Shown piece by piece: positions 23,129-32,298 of a stretch of DNA of 64,000 bases. The translations under genes were made by a program, and so were the position numbers. This DNA comes from Aspidapion aeneum (lineage: Eukaryota; Arthropoda; Insecta; Coleoptera; Brentidae), in NCBI GenBank assembly GCA_963576565.1, contig OY755046.1, positions 63,895,379 through 63,959,378 on the forward strand, written 5' to 3'. Under the pieces are notes generated by a model that ran no database searches, had not been told where the DNA came from, and saw only the letters and a program-made list of their open reading frames with translations. The number at the start of each line of letters is the position of its first letter. Position 1 is the stretch's first letter.

Positions 23129-23280
23129 TACAGACAGATGGCGCAACAAAAAAGTTTCAAAATCATCTGAAACGCAAAGATATATAAAATTTTTTGAAAT
23201 CGGAGCAACTTTTTTTTTTTTTTGAAAAAATTAGGATCACCAAAGCTCACACTACTATAGTATAGTATATGTGTGAGCTA
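22396..23280 (-). repeat. TAGCTCACAC-family element, complete copy
   Basis: Has the 5' hairpin at 22427-22462, four ~115-bp tandem units, the GGGACCATCTCGACCC and TATGCGCGTTGGTC segments, a CAGA/CATA microsatellite (23063-23137), the segment TTTCAAAATCATCTGAAACG, and a closing palindrome AGCTCACAC...GTGTGAGCTA at 23245-23280. Both ends are hairpins of the same core. Confidence 0.88.
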
Positions 23281-23412
23281 AAATGTTTCAAAATCATCTG
23301 AAACGCAAAGATATCTAAAAATTTTTGAAATCGGAGCAACTTTTTTTTTCTCGAAAAAATTAGGATCACTATAGCTCACACTACTATAGTCTAGTATATG
23401 TGTGAGCTAATA
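23281..23412 (-). repeat. Duplicated terminal segment of the TAGCTCACAC family
   Basis: A second tandem copy of the last ~130 bases of the preceding element (TTTCAAAATCATCTGAAACG to GTGTGAGCTAATA), with its own closing hairpin. Confidence 0.85.
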
Positions 23413-23435
23413 AATGGATCCATGCCGAATCTGAT

Positions 23436-24203
23436 ACCTTCCTAGCCCATTAGCACACTCCAAGTAAACTTCACTCTATACCAGCCCTAAAAACAGTATT
23501 TGATAAATATCTCAGAAACAAAAGCTTCTACGGGGTTTTTGGTAAAACACAAATTATTGAGAAAAATGTGTGTGATCGACGTTGGAGAGAGTGAAAACCA
23601 AGTCCTTTTAACAAGTTCCCAACGAAAGCATCAAACCATCAGTATAATTCAATACCGGTAGGGGTATTTTCCCTCGGAGTAGTTGTTTCTGTTGGTTTCA
23701 CACAACTTATGTTCTACACGGAGCTATCGCCTGCATTCACCTGAGGATGGCCCTAAAGGCCGAAACCGGTCGTGGATTGGCATCGATCACTGTTCCTGCA
23801 GATTGTCGGGACGTGTTCCAGACGGGGATCATTCGTATCCTTGTGATCGACGTTGGAGAGAGTGAAAACCAAGTAGTTTTAGTGTGTTACAATATTCCGG
23901 AAACAGAATATTGATGTGATACTTTGTTAAAAAGTTAGCAATTTTTAAATAAAATAAAACTATCACAAAACAGATTTTTGCCAAAATCTAATCAGCTCGT
24001 AACAGTGTTGAACTCTATTTTTCATAAAAATCTGATGAAAATTGGTCCAACGGTTTCCAAGCTATCGTGGGCCGGACAGGCATACAGCCACACACACACG
24101 GACTTAATGCACCCAAATAACACATTTTCGGCGTTTTCTTATTTTTGTTTTTATCGAAAATAATACATTTTTAGCCATTTCTGCGCGGACTAGGACGTTA
24201 AAA
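23436..24203 (-). repeat. ACCTTCCTAGC-family element, interrupted copy
   Basis: Begins GATACCTTCCTAGCCCATTA and ends near TTCTGCGCGGACTAGGACG, in reverse of 20229. The middle is interrupted by a ~316-bp insertion at 23570-23885. Confidence 0.7.
23570..23885 (+). mobile_element. Insertion with terminal direct repeats and a hammerhead-like core
   Basis: ATCGACGTTGGAGAGAGTGA and the bases after it (together ~31 bp, ending AACCAAGT) occur at about 23574 and again at 23844. Between them, at 23741-23766, CTGAGGA is followed by the stem GGCC-CTAAA-GGCC and GAAA, the order of a hammerhead ribozyme core. Penelope-like elements and retrozymes combine such cores with terminal direct repeats; that class is my inference. 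Host sequence similarity resumes at both sides, with GTGTG on both flanks as a possible target duplication. Confidence 0.5.
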
Positions 24204-24947
24204 AAATACTCTGCCAATCTATGGGCACCTAAGCTCACACTAGGTACTATAGTTATAGTGTACGTGTGAGCTAATATAACTAAAAACTGAGATATATTTT
24301 ATTCAACTCCAGACTAAATTACCTTTTGTTTGATACCACACAAGCCATGTTTTGACTTAAACTCAAATTTTTGAAATCTACCCCCACCCTTACAAAAAAA
24401 AACAAAAACTAAAATGTATTTTGTTAAACTCCGGACTCAATTACCTTTCGTTTGATATCACACACGCCATATTTTCACTTAAACTCTAATTTTTAAAATA
24501 TACCCCCACCCTTTTTTTTTAAATAAATTAAAATGTATTTTGTTTAACTGCAGACTCAATTACCTTTCGTTTAATATCACACACGCCATATTTTCACATA
24601 AACTCTAATTTTTGAAATCTACCCCCACCCTTTTATTTGGTTTGTGTTCGGTGGATTTTGTTCATTTTTAAATGGGACCATCTCGACCTAAGACCCAGCC
24701 TAGGTACCAAATTTCATTAAAATCGGCCAAGCAGTTTTTGAGTTATGCGCGTTGGTCGTTACAGACAGACATACAGACATACAGACAGACAGACAGACAG
24801 ACAGACGGCGCAACAAAAAAGTTTCAAAATCATCTGAAAGGCAAAGATATATAAAAATTTTTGAAATCGGAGCAACTTTTTTTTTCTCGAAAAAATTAGG
24901 ATCACCATAGCTCACACTACTATAGTATAGTATATGTGTGAGCTAAT
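24204..24947 (-). repeat. TAGCTCACAC-family element, complete copy
   Basis: From AATACTCTGCCAATC through the first hairpin (24232-24272), three ~115-bp units, GGGACCATCTCGACCT, a short CAGA run, TTTCAAAATCATCTGAAAGG, to the closing hairpin ending GTGTGAGCTAATA at 24947. About 744 bp, the best reference copy for the family. Confidence 0.88.
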
Positions 24948-24986
24948 ATAAGAAGGGCTTTCTTTACTGAAGATATAATAAATGGC

Positions 24987-25535
24987 ATGGTTTTTAATTT
25001 AACACTAAAACTAAAATCATAACAAACACAGATGAAGTTATCACGATCAGAATAAATAAAACCAAATAGCTGATATCAAGAGAAGAGTAAGATTGGCCTG
25101 GGCAGCATTTGGTAAATTAAGCTGCATTTTAAAAAATAAAACATATCCTCAATACCTCAAAACTAAAGTGTATAACTTCCCGTACTTACCTATAGATCCC
25201 AGACCTGGACACTTACAAAATCAAACATGGATAAGGTAACAAAAGCCCAAAGATCAATGGAAAGACAAATGTTACACGTAAAGCCAACAGAAAGAATAAG
25301 GAATAAATGGATAAGAAATAAAACAAAAGTAAGGAATGTCAGAGGAGAAGTAGCCAAATTAAAGACGATCGATGGAACAAATGTATGGTAAACTGGAGAC
25401 CTTGGGGAAAATAAAATAAGTAGGGGAAAACCCCAAATGGATGAACAGGGCGACAGACAGAGAAGAGTGGAAGATATTGGGGGAGGCCGATGTCCAAAGA
25501 TGGATCGAAAAATGCTAAATGGATAGAATAGAAAG
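24987..25535 (+). pseudogene. RTE-clade LINE, 3' part (copy D)
   Basis: Text parallel to copy C: ATCACGATCAGAATAAATAA, AGAGTAAGATTGGCCTGGG, GGATAAGGTAACAAAAGCCC, AAGATCAATGGAAAGACAAA, ending GGAGGCCGATGTCCAAAG and an ATAGA-rich tail. Several deletions, including one removing most of the AKLKW-SGH segment. Confidence 0.8.
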
Positions 25536-25994
25536 ATAAATGGTATTAAACTAAATGGATTAAAAAATACAATGTGCAATGATTATCATTTTCACAGATG
25601 TGTTTCTTTTGTTTTCTGGTCCTAGCCGATCAGACTTATCTTATTTTTGTTGTGCACAATTATACAACATGAACAAATGTCAAGTTATCTCAAAATGGAT
25701 TGGAAGGTCGAATGACTGATAAATAATTGAGAAAATTACAATGCATTATTGTTATTTGTACAAGTACAAAAATATCTTCACGAATCAGACTATGTACCTA
25801 TTTATATTTAAATAAGAAAAAACAAATTAAATATTTTTAGGTATTTTTATTTGTTCGGAATGCATTAAACTATTAAATATTTTCTCTTCTTATATTCCTT
25901 ATCTTTACAAATAGTATTATTGATAATAATACTCCGACCTAAGATTGTAATTTCTCCTCAGAAAGAGGATTCAGGCAAATCTTAGTCATCCTCC
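25536..25994. other. AT-rich, nothing recognised
   Basis: No supported coding or repeat signal. Confidence 0.35.
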
Positions 25995-26086
25995 AATTTA
26001 TTTAATTAAAAACTTAGCTAATTTACTCGTCTCCTGATTTCAGTTGTTGGGTTTTCTTTTTTTAGTTTAATAATTTGTCCCAGATA
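25995..26086 (-). pseudogene. RTE-clade LINE copy E, left part of a split copy
   Basis: CTCGTCTCCTGATTTCAG then TTTTTTTAGTTTAATAATTTG is the reverse complement of the matching part of copy C. It ends at CCCAGATA, directly before the mariner-like terminal repeat, and resumes at 29317. A ~23-bp segment present in copy C is deleted near 26025. Confidence 0.75.
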
Positions 26087-26224
26087 TACAGGGTGTCCCA
26101 GATAAAAGCAACTACATGGGGATTTTGGAAACCGTAAGAGATACGAGTTTGTTTAAATGAGAAAATCGGACCACAGAACCTTAAGCGGAAATTGAGGGTT
26201 CTCTTGCGATTTTTGTATGAACCA

Positions 26225-26445
26225 ATTGCAAAACAAGGTTCACCATCTCGGAGTGCTTGACTAATATGTGTTGCATATGGATGATACTTAAATTTTTTAA
26301 GAATTCTTTCCGCACTTGATTTGGGCACTTCAACATTATTTTCCAGTTCACGAAGGGAGATGCGAGGATTGTCAACGACACTTTGTAAAACCAGAGCTTC
26401 AAAATTTTCATCAGGTTGTCGATTACGATTTTGTTGTTTAAAGGA
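26225..26445 (-). pseudogene. Tc1/mariner-type transposase, N-terminal fragment
   Basis: One open frame on the minus strand reads NRNRQPDENFEALVLQ, SVVDNPRISLRELENNVEV, then PKSSAERILKKFKYHPY and ISQALRDGE. This is the paired-like helix-turn-helix DNA-binding region of insect mariner-like transposases. It then runs into non-homologous sequence and the terminal repeat; the whole DDE/DDD catalytic domain is deleted. Confidence 0.7.
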
Positions 26446-26782
26446 ACCATATTCAGTTAAATTATTTCAAGTATTCTGAAGATTGACAAACCTGGTTGTC
26501 GTCTTTCTTTATATATCTTGAGCTCTTCCAGCATTCTTATTACACAAAATATAACATTCATACATATCTACTTTCTCCCAATTTGGAAACCTTTCCATGT
26601 TCAATTTGATTGATAATGTGACCTAAAAAAATTTTTAAGTAATTTAGAAACTTTAAAACTCCAACAAATAAATCAAATAAATGACGATAATGAAGTTTTG
26701 ACAAATAGTTACGTAGGTATGACAACAAACAAAGCTACGGCCTTGTTCACAGCCAACCAACTGAAAAACAGTTTTTCTATAA

Positions 26783-26875
26783 GCGTGCGGAAAAGTCCAC
26801 TTTTCCGCACGCATTTTAGTGTGGAAAGTGCCACTTTTCCGCACTAGTGCGGAAAAATATTTTTTCCGCACTAGT
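26783..26875. promoter_or_regulatory. Left-end palindromes, candidate recombinase binding sites
   Basis: Two perfect palindromes: arms of 14 bp with a 2-bp centre (26783-26812) and arms of 15 bp with a 3-bp centre (26843-26875), both built on TGCGGAAAA. Tyrosine recombinases bind inverted arms around a short crossover spacer, so these are plausible binding sites. The spacers are shorter than the 6-8 bp of known crossover sites, so a pure DNA-hairpin role is equally possible. The deletion derivative keeps only the first. Confidence 0.5.
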
Positions 26876-27002
26876 GCGGAAAAGTAAATTTGTTACGATT
26901 TTGAGGTGTTCTATAACATTTAGATCGTTCAAAATACATTTGTATCTTTCCTAGCACACGAAATATCCTAAAAATATTCAAATTGACTAAAATTCTGCTA
27001 TA

Positions 27003-27257
27003 TCGTCGGCGACACCGCAAAAGCAAGTAACTGACAAAAATTTAAAAATTGCATTTTGGCGGCAATCGGTTCATTTATTAGTGGGGACGCATGTGCAAAA
27101 TCTCTTAACTCACAAAAAATTCTAAATATTTTAAAATCGAAACGTTCAAAACCACATCTCTATCAAATCTATTTCAATAACTCAAAATTGTGAGGTTTTA
27201 GTGCCTCCTGAAAATTTAGATTTTTGCAGTTACTTGGGTTTGCGGTTTCGCTGACGA
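27003..27257. mobile_element. 255-bp TA-flanked MITE inside the tyrosine-recombinase element
   Basis: Ends TCGTCGGCGACACCGCAAAA and the reverse complement of TTTGCGGTTTCGCTGACGA form ~30-bp inverted repeats, both continuing into AAGTAACTG. TA at 27001-27002 and 27258-27259. The derivative at 13002 reads straight through (CTGCTATATTTTCAAT), proving the insertion and the TA duplication. Tc1/mariner-type target choice; no coding capacity. Confidence 0.92.
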
Positions 27258-27497
27258 TATTTTCAATATTTTCGATAAAATAAAGTTTTCAGTAAAATAG
27301 GTTCAAATTATAAGTTTTAAACCTCCCCGGTATAAATATCGTCATTGTCAATGTCAAACAACAATGAACACTAGTGGTTTTAGATTTGGCATCTTAAATC
27401 ACCATAGCAACAAAGTACAAACAAACTGTCAAAACAAAGCCAATTTTGCAGATACAAGCGTCATTTGAATTTTTCAAACAAAAAAATCAAATTTTCA

Positions 27498-28674
27498 ATG
27501 GATTCTTCGGACGAAGATCTACCCCAGTCAGTTCTAGAAGCCGCCAGAATCGCTAATTTGGACCTGCTTACTTCAAAATCTCGTCACAGGTATGAGAAGG
27601 AATATAGTTTGTTTGATCTCTCAACGGTGCCACGCTAAAGGCATCAAATCCCTTCAAGAAGCTGTTTTTTTGGCATATTTCTCCGAAATTTCCAAAACGT
27701 GCAAACCGAATACCCTTTGGTCGAGGTATTCTATGCTCAAAAGTGTAATAAAACTCAGAAAAAACGTTGACTTAAGCAATTTTTTTAAAGTTACGGCCTA
27801 CTTGAAAAAACAAAACGTTGGATTCAGACCCAAGAAGGCAAAAATCTTCACAAAAGAAGAAATTTTCAAGTTTTTAAGCGAAGCTCCTGACCTAGTTTAT
27901 TTGCATATGAAAGTTGCCACGATTTTTGGTTTGGCGGGCGCATGTCGCCGTGAAAAACTAGCAAAAATGTGCCTAGATGACATTGAAGAAAAAGGAAATA
28001 TGATCATTATAAAAATTCCTGACTCAAAAAACCATACATTTAGAAGTTTTGCTATTTCAGAAGAAGCCGAGAATGGAAAACTTCTCCAATTGATCCAAAA
28101 ATATGTCAACTTAAGGAAACCAGAGACCCCACATAGACGGTTCTTCGTAAACTACAAAAAAGGAGTATGTACGGTACAATGCATTGGAATTAATACATTC
28201 GGTAAAATGCCATCAGATATCGCATGCTATCTGAAGCTTTCAAATCCAGAATTATACACGGGCCACAGCTTTCGACGTTCTGCCGCAACAATGTTGGCAG
28301 ATTCAGGCGAAGGAATAACCAATATCAAACGACTCGGTGGATGGAAATCTTCAAGTGTCGCAGAAGGGTACCTTGACAGTTCAACTGGATTCCAAAAAAA
28401 TATTTCGAATAAAATTTTGAAGTTCAGCCACCCTGGTCCTTCAACTAGTCAGCAACTTTCTTCTACCATACAACCTTCCAAAGTGCCTCAATCCAGCCCC
28501 AAATGCATGACCACAGTTGCAACAGATGTTTCCGAAAACTTGGAGAACGCAGTGGAGAACCAAAACCCAAGTTTCAAATCTGCCACTTCATTTGAGAAAA
28601 CACTTGCCTCTGCTATCAACTTACAGCACGCTACAAACTGCACCTTTAATATTAATGTTAATAATAATAATTGA
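27498..28674 (+). CDS. Tyrosine recombinase of the Crypton-like element (one frameshift)
   Basis: Catalyses DNA strand exchange through a covalent phosphotyrosine and is the expected integrase of this element. The natural start is probably the ATG at 27498 (MDSSDEDLPQSVLEAAR), also kept in the derivative at 13002. That frame runs to a stop near 27636, while the rest is open in another frame from about 27592 to 28674, so a 1-bp insertion (or 2-bp loss) lies near 27615-27635. Numbering from 27592: core-binding region around residues 20-80 (LWSRYSMLKS); catalytic domain with Arg119 (GACRREKL), Lys146 (PDSKNHTF), His225 and Arg228 (GHSFRRSAATML), Trp251 (GGWKSS) in the second-His position, and Tyr260 (VAEGYLD) as nucleophile. 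All catalytic positions are present. The Asn-rich C-terminus (INVNNNN) is likely disordered. The frameshift makes this copy probably inactive unless translation starts internally. Confidence 0.88.
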
Positions 28675-28752
28675 TTTGATTAAAATGTTTTGAATATAAA
28701 TAATTTTCTGATTAATTTTTAGTTTTTTCCTCACGCTTATAGAAAAGATAAT

Positions 28753-28872
28753 GTACCTAACTCGTGCGTAAAGTGTCTTTTCCGCACTTGATTGCTGGCC
28801 AAACTATCGCGTCGTTTGGCCATCTGCAATCGCGTGCGGAAAAGAAGGAGGCACTTTCCGCACTAGTTAGGT
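28753..28872. promoter_or_regulatory. Right-end ~120-bp imperfect palindrome
   Basis: GTACCTAACTCGTGCG on the left pairs with CGCACTAGTTAGGTA on the right; inside, TCTTTTCCGCAC pairs with GTGCGGAAAAGA and GCTGGCCAAAC with GTTTGGCCATC, leaving a TATCGCGTC centre. The same palindrome is at 13010-13131 in the derivative. Probably the right-end recognition structure of the element. Confidence 0.7.
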
Positions 28873-29316
28873 AAACTACTATTTTTAAATAAATTTACAT
28901 TTTCCGTCATTCAAAGATAGGCTTATTATACATGGTTGAAAAGTTCTTTTAATGCTCTATTTATTGACGTATAAATCCAATATGGCGGTCATAAGAAATA
29001 ATAAAGTTGACTATGGTTTCAAAAAACTAGAAGGGCTAGAAAAAAATTGTTAACGTCATTCAATTGGCCGTAGTTGCTTATACAAAACTACCAAATTTCA
29101 TTAAATTTGTTTGCTAGATAGCGGCGATATTTCAATTTTTCAAAAAACACAATTTTTAGTTTTTGCTCGATATAAACCCCTGTAGATATTTTTAATTTTG
29201 ATCGGCATCTGATTGGGCTTAGAATAACGCAACTTTTTTCTCGTTTAAACAAACTCGTAGCTCTTACCGTTTCCGAAATCCCCATGTAGTTGCTTTTATT
29301 TAGGACACCCTGTATA

Positions 29317-29811
29317 TATTCCTCTTCTTTTTCTATTTTTTCTTGGTTTATTCTGATGGTGATCATCTGCGTTTGTTATGATTTTAGTTTTAGTGTAATT
29401 CACACTCAAGCCTATATTTTTAGCTGCTGTATCCAGTTGTTCCAGCATTTATATTTGTTCTCCTTTGCTTTCTTATCTGTTATTAAGACGATATCTTTGG
29501 CACATCTTAGGAGGTTCAAGTATTGTCCGCTTACTTTGATGCCTATAACTTCCCAATCTAAGTTTTTAAAAACATCTTTTAGAGCCCAGTTAAGTAGTTT
29601 ATAAGATATTGTGTTACCCTGTTTGACACCTCTTCTTATGCGGATTTGCTTGGTTCCTTTGTGGATTTTGATTGATGTTATTGCTTCGCTATATATATTG
29701 GCTATTAAGTCTGTGTATCTGTGAACTATTCGGCTATTAATTAAAGATGCTTTTACTCCCATGTGCTCAATACTATCGAAAGCTTTTTCAAAGTCTCTGT
29801 AATATATAATA
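29317..29811 (-). pseudogene. RTE-clade LINE copy E, right part (reverse-transcriptase fragment)
   Basis: Minus strand gives INSRIVHRYTDLIANIYSEA, then IRRGVKQGNTIS (motif B, usual GVRQGD) and LLRCAKDIVLITDKK, where the catalytic YADD is changed to CAKD. That loss of an aspartate alone would inactivate it. It is cut at the right by a 189-bp pogo-like MITE. Confidence 0.85.
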
Positions 29812-30000
29812 TACAGTCGAACGTCTCTAACTCGAACCTCTATAACTCGAACCCCTCTATAACTCGAACCTTTTAAGCGGTCCCTGCACTTTTTACATGT
29901 ATTTTAACCTATGTAACTCGAGTTTCTATAACTCGAACTCTCCATAAATCGAACTGTTTTGGTTGTCCCTTCAGGTTCGAGTTATAGAGGTTCGACTGTA
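29812..30000 (+). mobile_element. 189-bp pogo/Tigger-like MITE, first of an inverted pair
   Basis: TACAGTCGAACGTCTCTAAC to GAGGTTCGACTGTA, with AACTCGAAC repeats along both arms. Near-identical to the reverse complement of the copy at 30132 and to the solo copy at 12225, all 189 bp. Confidence 0.85.
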
Positions 30001-30131
30001 TTGTAAAAAAAAACAAATCTTAACAAAAAGTTGCTTAATGTTGAGTGAATTACAGAAAATAGAAAATGAAAAACAAAAAAAATATAATTGCTTCTCTATG
30101 TTTCATTTTTAGGGTCACAAGAAAAAACAAA

Positions 30132-30320
30132 TACAGTCGAACCTCTATAACTCGAACCTGAAGGGACAACCAAAACTGTTCGAGTTATAGAGAGTTCGAG
30201 TTATAGAAACTCGAGTTACATAGGTTAAAATACATGTAAAAAGTGCAGGGACCACTTAAAAGGTTCGAGTTATAGAGGGGTTCGAGTTATAGAGGTTCGA
30301 GTTAGAGAGGTTCGACTGTA
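30132..30320 (-). mobile_element. 189-bp pogo/Tigger-like MITE, second of an inverted pair
   Basis: TACAGTCGAACCTCTATAAC to GAGGTTCGACTGTA in opposite orientation to 29812-30000. The two arms, 131 bp apart, could form a ~190-bp stem. Confidence 0.85.
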
Positions 30321-30798
30321 GTTAAAAAAGTGGCTTGATATTGTTTCTGTCGAAACGAAGCTTATGATGTATCAACTAAAAAGAATCATGTCGGCCTTAA
30401 AATTAAGGAAATATGTACTTTAAAGTATGTAACTACTTATATATTGACAAGGTCGCAATTTGGCAAACATATATTTTTTTTTATTATTTGGCCTAATACT
30501 ATTAGCACAATTTTTTATGATTCTTTTCCGCAAAAATTTGACCTTTTTTACAATAAGGTCATAATTTTTTAAACCTTGTGGTTTTTAAATAGTAAAAAAA
30601 TGTGATATTTAATAATAGAATAGTCAAACATGCATTCCGTACGTACTTCAATCAGTAAACATTTTCAACATTTATGTTTCTTTATATTAAAAATAATGTG
30701 TACAATTTAGATATTTTTCAATTTTTTTTGATGAAATATTCAGACAGAGACTTAGGTCATGGATTATTCAATTGATAACATTTTTACGTCATTTATAC
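30321..30798. other. AT-rich, nothing recognised
   Basis: No continuation of the RTE copy is visible after the second MITE, and there is no coding signal. Confidence 0.35.
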
Positions 30799-30965
30799 AG
30801 TAACGCACCCAGGAATATGTCTTGGGGGGGGGGGGGCCCAAGGCCTCATAATGTCGTATTTTATGCTATTTTTTGTGTTTATTCATGAAATATGTGAAAA
30901 ATATATACAAAAATCATAGGCTTGGGGGGGCCCGGGCCCCGCCCCCCCCCCTGGGTGCGCCCATG
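30799..30965 (+). mobile_element. GTGCGC-type MITE copy
   Basis: CAGTAACGCACCCAGGAATA at the left and CTGGGTGCGCCCATG at the right, G- and C-runs inside, shared TTATTCATGAAATATGTG. Same family as 4233-4387. Confidence 0.7.
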
Positions 30966-32243
30966 TTTATCAAACAAATGTCAAATTTCAAAAATAAATA
31001 TTATAGACTAATAATTGGAAATGAAATAAGGTGTAGCGGTATGTTTATAATGTGTTTATAATTATAATGATTATAATTTTCAACCCTTAATAAACCACTC
31101 TTATGTTCCATTTATTTTCTTTAAACCCCTAAACATTTAAGTTTAGTCAAACACTATTTTTTCTAAAATTCTATAAAAATATCTTTTAAATTTGATAAGC
31201 TGGAATTTCAAAAGAATTAACACTGCTTTTAAGCAGAACTTGAATAATTTTAACATTACGCTTTTTTTTCTCGTACAGTTCCTAATTGTATAAAAATTAA
31301 AAAACAAGTTACCTACACAGAGTACGAAAAAAAATGAAACAAAAAAAATATATTTTTTTAAATGTTGAGTTTGAGGTATTTTTTCACTCTTGACTTTTTT
31401 TAAAAAAGTTATTAGTTTTCAAGAAAATCATAAAAAAGTGATTTTTAGAAATTTGGGTCTTTATATCTAGGAGGATTTTGGCGGAGAGTATGCGGGGATG
31501 TATATGAACCCAGATGTTAATTTTACAAAAATCCTTGCACCTATTTTTTCCAGCTAAATTCCTAATATGTTTGGGCTATAATAAGAAATATAAGTTATTA
31601 GGTAGTAAGTTGGTACAAAAAAATGATTGCCTAAATTATTTTGTTTTGTTAAAACATGCTATGCGATAAAATTTAAAACAATATTTATTTAAGACTTGTT
31701 GTAAGCATAATTTTGTAGCTATAAATTAAAAAAAAATACGGTGATGACATAGGATAATAATAATTCGTAACCATAGACAAGTAGGTTCCAAAATAATAAA
31801 ATGAAGTACCCACGCGAGACTTGATGGTGATGATCTCACAAAATAAATATTTTTTTAGAACAAAAAAAAATAGACAAATATTCATCGACATATAAAACTC
31901 TTGCTTGTTCGCCCGCTCTTCAGACTTAGTGAATTTTACGCGTTTGAAGTGAAATCTGTTCTCCTGCCCCGTACCGACTGAACGTTTCTCGGTCGGATCG
32001 TAGGAGAAAATTGCGCAATAGAGGTCTTTTTGCATAGTATGTGAAGGTTCGGAGCTAATTTAAAGCTTACCATTGGCCAAAGCATATAATGGGAACTATT
32101 ACATCGTTCAAGAATACCTACCCTGGTGGGTTTTATCCTGATTAACCAGAGTCCTACATTCTGCCCTCTCCGGGCCGATTCTTTGCCACTTTCTTATTCT
32201 CATATTCTTGACGTTATGTCCCTTTTTTTGAGGCCTCTTACTG
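30966..32243. other. AT-rich, with one higher-GC minus-strand open segment
   Basis: Mostly AT-rich. On the minus strand, 32035 to about 31890 is higher in GC and reads SYDPTEKRSVGTGQENRF, then KFTKSEERANKQEF. This looks more like real protein than its surroundings, but I do not recognise it and see no convincing splice sites. It may be an exon or a captured gene fragment. Confidence 0.3.
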
Positions 32244-32298
32244 TAAGGACACTCATGATTATAAGCAAATAAAGCTTGCTTTATGATGAGTGTCCTTA
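32244..32298. repeat. 55-bp palindrome, TAAGGACACTCAT ends
   Basis: TAAGGACACTCATGATTATA pairs with the reverse TTTATGATGAGTGTCCTTA around AAGCAAATAAAGCTT. A diverged relative is at 36482-36530. Too small for an ordinary MITE; possibly a collapsed one. Confidence 0.55.

Larger units (their letters stand above)
26772..28882 (+). mobile_element. Crypton-like tyrosine-recombinase element, full-length copy
   Basis: Ends were set by comparison with the deletion derivative at 13002-13695: TTTTTCTATAAGCGTG on the left, TAGTTAGGTAAACTACTATT on the right. Left end: a perfect 14-bp-arm hairpin (26783-26812, GCGTGCGGAAAAGT / ACTTTTCCGCACGC), then a second one (26843-26875, ACTAGTGCGGAAAAA / TTTTTCCGCACTAGT). 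Right end: a ~120-bp imperfect palindrome (28753-28872). An inverted copy of the left end, CACGCTTATAGAAAA, lies at 28732-28746. No target duplication was found, as expected for recombination by a tyrosine recombinase. It is ~1.86 kb without the 255-bp MITE. Confidence 0.82.
26087..29314 (-). mobile_element. Mariner-like element split by the tyrosine-recombinase element
   Basis: Left end TACAGGGTGTCCCAGATAAA and right end TTTATTTAGGACACCCTGTA are inverted repeats that continue inwards (GCAACTACATGGGGATTT; ATCCCCATGTAGTTGC). The duplicated target dinucleotide is TA (26085-26086, 29315-29316). Copy C of the RTE shows the unoccupied site. Of its ~1.1 kb own sequence, only the N-terminal third of a transposase remains. 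Confidence 0.82.

Noticed and set aside
31685..32035. 116-codon frame on the minus strand as a full gene
   Set aside because: Only its first ~48 residues look protein-like; the rest is AT-rich low complexity. Kept only as a low-interest observation.
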